A model generated the notes under the pieces. It had not been told where the DNA came from. It did no database searches and saw only the letters and a list, made by a program, of their open reading frames with translations. A stretch of DNA of 17,574 nucleotides from the NCBI GenBank assembly GCA_902805805.1, contig CADCUE010000029.1, positions 1-17,574 of the forward strand. The letters are read 5' to 3'. A program made the translations under genes and the position numbers. This document shows, in pieces, positions 13,445 through 17,574 of the stretch (positions within the stretch are counted from its first letter, which is position 1; every line of letters begins with the position of its first letter). This stretch comes from an uncultured Frankineae bacterium (GTDB taxonomy: Bacteria; Actinomycetota; Actinomycetes; Mycobacteriales; SCTD01).

Positions 13445-15292
13445 GTGCCCTCCGCCGCCCCGACCGTCCCCCGCGGGGTGATGCGACGCGGACTCGGCGT
13501 GCTGTGGCAGGCCGTCAAGGAGGAGCCGCGGATCTTCGCGGTCTCCACGGTCGGCAGCCTGCTGTTCGCCCTGACGACGATCGGGCAGGCGTACGTCTTC
13601 GGCGCCATCACCTCGCGCGTCATCGTGCCGAGCATCGAGCAGGGCCGCGCCGGCACGGCCGCCCTCGCCCTGTCGTTCCTCGCCGTCATGGGCGTCGCGG
13701 CGCTGAAGGTCGTCGGCATCATCGCCCGCCGGCTCGGTGCCGGGATCATGCAGTACCGCCTGCAGGCCGCCTACCGCCGCCGGGTCACCCGCCGCTACCT
13801 CGAGCTCCCGCTGGCCTGGCACCAGGACCACTCCACCGGCGAGCTGCTGTCCAACGCCAACAGCGACGTCGAGGCGACCTGGTACCCCATCGCGCCGTTC
13901 CCCTTCGCCGTCGGCGTCATCCTCATGCTCATCGCCACGCTGGGTCTGCTGTTCGTCACCGACCCCGTGCTCGCCCTCGTCGGGTCGATCGTCTTCCCCG
14001 CCATCGCGGTGCTCACGGTCCTGTACGCGCAGCGCATGTCGCCGCTGATGACACGCGCGCAGCAGCTGCGCGGCGAGGTCAGCGGCATCGCGCACGAGTC
14101 CTTCGACGGCGCGCTGGTCGTCAAGACGCTCGGCCGGGAGGACGACGAGACCGCGCGCTTCCGGCAGAAGTCGCTCGAGCTGCGCGACGTCATGACGGCG
14201 GTCGGCCGGGTGCGGGGCACGTTCGACCCGGCCATGGAGGCGCTGCCGGTCGTCGGCGTGCTCGCCGTGCTGCTCGCCGGCACGAGCCGCGTCGGCAGCG
14301 GCGACATCTCCGCCGGGCAGCTCGTGACGGTGGCCTACCTGTTCACCCTGCTCGCCTTCCCCGTGCGCGCCATCGGCTGGGTGCTCAACGAGCTGCCCCG
14401 GTCGGTCGTGGGCTGGGACCGGGTGCAGCGGGTCCTGCGGGCCACGGGTGCGCAGGAGCACGGCGGCGAGCGGCTGGCCCCCGGCGGCGCCGCGGGACTG
14501 GACGTCGCGGCGGTGTCCTTCGCGTACGGCGACACGCAGGTCCTGGACGAGGTCAGCTTCGACGTCCGTCCCGGCCGCACCGTCGCGCTGGTCGGCCAGA
14601 CCGGCGCCGGGAAGTCCACGCTGGCCTCGGTGCTCGTGCGGCTGCTCGACCCCGACACCGGCCGCGTGGCGTACGACGACGTCGACCTGCGGGCGCTCGC
14701 TCCGGGTGCGGTCGCCGAGGTCGCCTCGCTCGTGCCGCAGTCGACGTTCCTGTTCGACGACACGGTGCGCGGCAACCTCACGCTCGGCGCGGACCTCAGC
14801 GACGCGGACATCTGGGCGGCGCTGCGGGTGGCCCAGGCCGACGGCTTCGTGGCCGCGCTGCCGCGGGCCCTGGACACCGTCGTCGGCGAGCGCGGCACCA
14901 CGCTGTCCGGCGGTCAGCGCCAGCGCCTGGCCCTCGCCCGGGCCGTCGTGCGCCGGCCGCGGCTCCTGGTCCTCGACGACGCGACCAGCAGCGTCGACCC
15001 GCAGGTCGAGCAGCGCATCCTGGCGGGTCTGCGGGACAGCGACGCTGCCAGCACGGTCGTCGTCATCGCCTACCGCCGGGCGACCATCGCGCTGGCCGAC
15101 GAGGTGGTCTTCGTCGAGGACGGCCGGATCGCAGCCCGGGGCACGCACGCCGAGCTGCTCGCGGCGTCCGCGGGCTACCAGGACCTCGTCCACGCCTACG
15201 AGCGCGCGGAGGCCCAGCGGGTCGCCGACGCCGAGGAGCACCGCGCCTCGGCCGCCGCCGAGCTGGCCGTCGAAGACGGCGTGACGGCGTGA
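13445..15292 (+). CDS. Heterodimeric ABC exporter, subunit with degenerate ATP site
   Basis: A 615-residue half-transporter: six membrane helices (about 25-320) fused to an ATPase domain (about 350-580). It has Walker A GQTGAGKST (384-392, Lys390), Q-loop VPQSTFLFDD, the normal signature LSGGQ (487-491), and Walker B LLVLDDATSSVD in which the catalytic Glu is replaced by Asp512. The H-loop His is replaced by Tyr543 (VVIAYRRATI). The site built on its own Walker motifs should therefore hydrolyse ATP poorly, while its good signature serves the partner's site. This pattern is that of asymmetric exporters such as TM287/TM288 and BmrCD. GTG 13445 has a weak AGAAGAGA upstream. The C-terminus has a charged Ala/Glu-rich helix. 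The stop overlaps the next gene (GTGA). Substrate unknown; drug or lipid export is usual. Confidence 0.92.
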   Translation: MPSAAPTVPRGVMRRGLGVLWQAVKEEPRIFAVSTVGSLLFALTTIGQAYVFGAITSRVIVPSIEQGRAGTAALALSFLAVMGVAALKVVGIIARRLGAGIMQYRLQAAYRRRVTRRYLELPLAWHQDHSTGELLSNANSDVEATWYPIAPFPFAVGVILMLIATLGLLFVTDPVLALVGSIVFPAIAVLTVLYAQRMSPLMTRAQQLRGEVSGIAHESFDGALVVKTLGREDDETARFRQKSLELRDVMTAVGRVRGTFDPAMEALPVVGVLAVLLAGTSRVGSGDISAGQLVTVAYLFTLLAFPVRAIGWVLNELPRSVVGWDRVQRVLRATGAQEHGGERLAPGGAAGLDVAAVSFAYGDTQVLDEVSFDVRPGRTVALVGQTGAGKSTLASVLVRLLDPDTGRVAYDDVDLRALAPGAVAEVASLVPQSTFLFDDTVRGNLTLGADLSDADIWAALRVAQADGFVAALPRALDTVVGERGTTLSGGQRQRLALARAVVRRPRLLVLDDATSSVDPQVEQRILAGLRDSDAASTVVVIAYRRATIALADEVVFVEDGRIAARGTHAELLAASAGYQDLVHAYERAEAQRVADAEEHRASAAAELAVEDGVTA

Positions 15293-17118
15293 CGACGACG
15301 ACCGCGGCACCGGCGCCGGCCGACGGGGGCGGAGGAGCAGGCGGTGGCACGATCGACAGCCGGGGCGCCGAGCGCGGCGCGTTCGCCACCCTCGCCCACG
15401 GCCTGCGGCTGACCCCGGAGCTGCGGGCCGGCCTGGGGGTCACCCTGGCCCTGGCGCTGGTCGCGACCGCCGGTCGGGTCGTCGTCCCGGTGGCCGTCCA
15501 GCAGACGATCGACCACGGGCTGTCCGGTCCGGAGCCCGACCTGCCGCTCGTGCGGCTGGCCTGCGGACTGGCCCTGCTCGCGCTCGTCGTCACGGCGTAC
15601 GCCAACTACCTGACCAACGTGCGGCTCTACCGCACGGCCGAGAACGGCCTGGCGGCGCTGCGCGTGCGCGCGTTCCGCCGGGTGCACGACCTGTCGATGC
15701 TGCACCAGGCCTCCGAGCGGCGGGGCTCGCTGGTCTCCCGGGTCACGAGCGACGTCGACACGATGAGCACCTTCATGCAGTGGGGCGGCCTGCTCATCCT
15801 GGTGTCGGCCGCGCAGCTGACCATCGCGACGGTGCTCATGCTGTTCTGGTCGTGGCAGCTGACGCTGGTCGTCTACCTGTGCTTCCTGCCGCTGGTGCTC
15901 GCCGTCCGGTCCTTCCAGCAGCGGCTGCAGGCGGCGTACGGGATGGTGCGCGCCCGCGTCGGCGAGATGCTGGGCGCCGTGGCCGAGTCCGTCGTCGGCG
16001 CGCCCGTCATCCGCGCGTACGGCGTGCAGGGCCGCACTGCGGAGCGCATCGACGCGGCCGTCGACGCCACCCGGGTGGCGCAGACGGGCGCGCAGCGGAT
16101 CGCGGCGGTCACCTTCTCGGCCGGTGAGCTGACCGCGGCCTTCGCCACCGGCATGGTCATCGTCGCGGGGGTGCTGCTCGGCATCGCCGGTGACATCACG
16201 ACCGGACGCCTGGTCGGCTTCCTGTTCCTCGTCACGCTGTTCGTGCAGCCGGTCCAGATCGCGACCGAGGTGCTGAACGAGGCGCAGAACGCCGTGGCAG
16301 GGCTGCGCCGCGTGCTCGGGGTGGTCGACACGCCCAGCGACGTCGCCGACCCGGGCGAGACCGGGGCCGATCTGCCGCCCGGACCCGTGGGCGTGCGCTT
16401 CGACCGGGTGGGCTTCGCCTACCCCGGCGGCCCTGACGTGCTGCACGACGTCGACCTCGAGATCGCGCCTCGTACGCGCGTCGCCGTCGTGGGGGAGACC
16501 GGCAGCGGCAAGACGACGTTCGCCAAGCTGCTGACCCGACTGATGGACCCGTCCCGCGGCCGGGTGCTGCTGTCCGGCGTACCGCTCGACACGCTGCGCT
16601 TCGCCTCGCTGCGCTCGCGGGTGGTCATGGTCCCGCAGGACGGCTTCCTGTTCGACGACACGGTGGCGGCCAACGTCCGCTTCGGGCGCGCGGACGCCAC
16701 TGACGAGGACGTCGAGCGCGCCTTCGCCGAGCTGGGCCTCGTCGACTGGGTCGAGCAGCTGCCCGACGGCGTCCGCACGCCGGTGGGGGAGCGCGGTGAC
16801 GCCCTCTCGGTCGGGGAGCGGCAGCTCGTGGCCATCGCCCGGGCCTACGTCGCCGATCCCGACCTGCTGGTGCTCGACGAGGCGACGAGCGCCGTCGACC
16901 CCGCTACGGAGGTGCGCCTGCAGCGCGCGCTCGACTCGCTCACCCGCGGCCGTACGACGCTCGCCATCGCGCACCGCCTGTCGACGGCCGAGGCCGCGGA
17001 CGAGGTGCTCGTCGTCGACGCTGGTGTCGTCGTGCAGCGCGGGCCGCACCGCGAGCTGGTCCACGCCGACGGGGTGTACGCCCGGCTGCACGCGTCGTGG
17101 GTGTCGCAGTCGCGCTGA
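15289..17118 (+). CDS. Heterodimeric ABC exporter, subunit with consensus ATP site
   Basis: A 609-residue half-transporter that should dimerise with the preceding protein. After a Thr/Ala/Gly-rich N-terminal tail of about 25 residues come six membrane helices (about 45-330), with the LRVRAFRRVHDLSMLHQASERRGSLVSRVTSDVDTM coupling region of ABC exporters at the first cytoplasmic loop. The ATPase domain has Walker A GETGSGKTT (402-410, Lys408), Q-loop VPQDGFLFDD, Walker B LLVLDEATSAVD with the catalytic Glu531, and H-loop His562 in IAHRLST. Its signature is LSVGE (506-510) instead of LSGGQ. The hydrolysing site is thus formed by its own Walker motifs and the partner's LSGGQ. The GTG at 15289 overlaps the upstream stop. 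The frame is open far upstream through the first gene only because of base composition. Confidence 0.92.
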   Translation: MTTTTAAPAPADGGGGAGGGTIDSRGAERGAFATLAHGLRLTPELRAGLGVTLALALVATAGRVVVPVAVQQTIDHGLSGPEPDLPLVRLACGLALLALVVTAYANYLTNVRLYRTAENGLAALRVRAFRRVHDLSMLHQASERRGSLVSRVTSDVDTMSTFMQWGGLLILVSAAQLTIATVLMLFWSWQLTLVVYLCFLPLVLAVRSFQQRLQAAYGMVRARVGEMLGAVAESVVGAPVIRAYGVQGRTAERIDAAVDATRVAQTGAQRIAAVTFSAGELTAAFATGMVIVAGVLLGIAGDITTGRLVGFLFLVTLFVQPVQIATEVLNEAQNAVAGLRRVLGVVDTPSDVADPGETGADLPPGPVGVRFDRVGFAYPGGPDVLHDVDLEIAPRTRVAVVGETGSGKTTFAKLLTRLMDPSRGRVLLSGVPLDTLRFASLRSRVVMVPQDGFLFDDTVAANVRFGRADATDEDVERAFAELGLVDWVEQLPDGVRTPVGERGDALSVGERQLVAIARAYVADPDLLVLDEATSAVDPATEVRLQRALDSLTRGRTTLAIAHRLSTAEAADEVLVVDAGVVVQRGPHRELVHADGVYARLHASWVSQSR

Positions 17119-17283
17119 GGTCTGCTGAGTGGGGCGGGACGTCCGCTGACCGCCGGTCCTCGTTCTCGCAGCCGGCAGTCACCGGTGCCGCGGGACGGCG
17201 ATCTGCCACCAGCTCGTGCGGTCGTCCACGCCGTTCGAGGTGCACGTCGGTCCGACAGTCCTGACCGTCTCTCCACACCGACG

Positions 17284-17450
17284 ATGCTGTCCACACGACT
17301 GCTTCTCGTCGCCGCCGCTGGTGCACGCGCTGGCCGACGATTTCGCCGCCGAGGTAGGGCAGTGTGCAACACCACCGTCACCGACGCCCAGTGGACGGCG
17401 TTCCTCGACCGGCACGTGCCTCGAAGTCGGTCTGTTCGAGCGTCATCACG
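17284..17450 (+). pseudogene. Possible remnant of a DUF3574-type secreted protein gene
   Basis: In one frame an ATG at 17284 gives a signal-peptide-like start (MLSTRLLLVAAAGARAG), followed after 13 codons by TTVTDAQWTAFLDRHVPR (to about 17421), which resembles the core of DUF3574 proteins (T-V-T-D-A-x-[WF]-x-x-F-[LV]-D-x-x-V-T-P-R). The Thr before Pro-Arg and all of the family's later parts (the F-P-D-G-L-T region) are missing, and the frame then runs through a terminator-type hairpin to the window edge. No ribosome site is seen. It looks like a shortened, decayed gene; the end coordinate is approximate. It could also be a chance match. The rest of the 17119-17283 stretch shows no gene. Confidence 0.35.
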
Positions 17451-17458
17451 ACACGCTT

Positions 17459-17498
17459 CGGCCCTCCTCCGGTCCGTATTCGGACTGGAGGAGGGCCG
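17459..17498 (+). terminator. Strong 18-bp terminator-type hairpin
   Basis: The arms 17459-17476 (beginning CGGCCCTCCTCC) and 17481-17498 (ending GGAGGAGGGCCG) pair over 18 bp with a single G-U, closing a TATT loop. GGGGTCTTGTC follows, with only a weak T content, as is usual for actinobacterial terminators. It lies 341 bases after the exporter genes' stop and directly after the possible pseudogene, and could stop transcription of either, or of a convergent gene to the right. Confidence 0.8.
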
Positions 17499-17574
17499 GG
17501 GGTCTTGTCGTGCGTTCCGAGGCCGGCTGCTGGTGGACGCCCCGCCGCTCGTCCGGACCCGATGTGACGGGCCG

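Noticed and set aside
13307..15310. A 667-codon minus-strand frame opposite the first exporter gene
   Set aside because: Low-complexity Arg/Asp/Gly-rich sequence without motifs, typical of the strand opposite a GC-rich gene.
13378..17118. A single 1246-codon plus-strand frame covering both exporter genes
   Set aside because: Only the part from 15289 has exporter sequence; the upstream part is Arg/Ala/Gly-rich and runs out of frame through the first exporter gene. It is open because of base composition.
17364..17567. A 67-codon plus-strand frame at the right end
   Set aside because: Its product is His/Arg/Pro-rich without domain, it crosses the terminator hairpin, and the neighbouring frame has the better protein-like motif.
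1..17574. tRNA, rRNA, CRISPR array, insertion sequence or phage attachment site
   Set aside because: No cloverleaf, spaced repeat array, transposase or integrase sequence, or paired terminal repeat was seen on either strand.

Overview
The window is about 17.6 kb of very GC-rich DNA with strong G/C third-position codon bias, GTG starts, 4-base stop/start overlaps (ATGA, GTGA) and TAnnnT-type -10 boxes. Together with a PriA-type HisA, this points to a high-GC actinobacterium. A family or genus cannot be fixed from the sequence alone; the gene neighbourhood (LON-domain protein and small membrane protein beside his genes) resembles what I recall from Frankia/Geodermatophilus/Kineococcus-like lineages (inference).

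Region 1 (1-3658) is a carbohydrate-uptake operon: the end of a LacI-family regulator, a sugar-binding lipoprotein and two MalF/MalG-type permeases, with a 13-bp hairpin between the binding protein and the first permease. No ATPase gene is present, so a shared ATPase elsewhere is expected. Region 2 (3664-5734) holds a probable DUF6308 protein, a four-helix membrane protein (probably DUF2567) and, convergent with it by a 14-base overlap, a stand-alone LON substrate-binding-domain protein.

Region 3 (5741-9369) is a histidine operon hisC-hisB-hisH-(membrane protein)-hisA/priA, divergent from the LON gene across a tiny shared promoter. Three very short reading frames (13, 29 and 11 codons before their stops) fill the gaps between hisB, hisH, the membrane-protein gene and hisA, so that every junction from hisC to hisA is a 4-base stop/start overlap. 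hisF lies 3.2 kb downstream, separated from hisA by an inverted thymidine kinase gene, a Bcr/CflA-type drug exporter and an inverted parA-like gene with a coupled 68-residue partner. hisD, hisG, hisE and hisI are not here.

Region 4 (13348-17118) starts with a hairpin after hisF and a 9-2-9 operator-like palindrome, followed by two overlapping genes for a heterodimeric ABC exporter whose motifs show one degenerate and one consensus ATP site. The last ~450 bases hold what looks like a decayed DUF3574-type gene and an 18-bp terminator-type hairpin.

Three genes (the LON-domain gene, tdk and hisF) have a TAnnnT box 6-7 bases before a GTG start and no Shine-Dalgarno, which suggests leaderless transcripts. 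The most unusual signals are the mini-ORF relay in the his operon, the parA-plus-small-protein module, the leaderless/bidirectional promoter pattern and the palindrome in front of the exporter genes.
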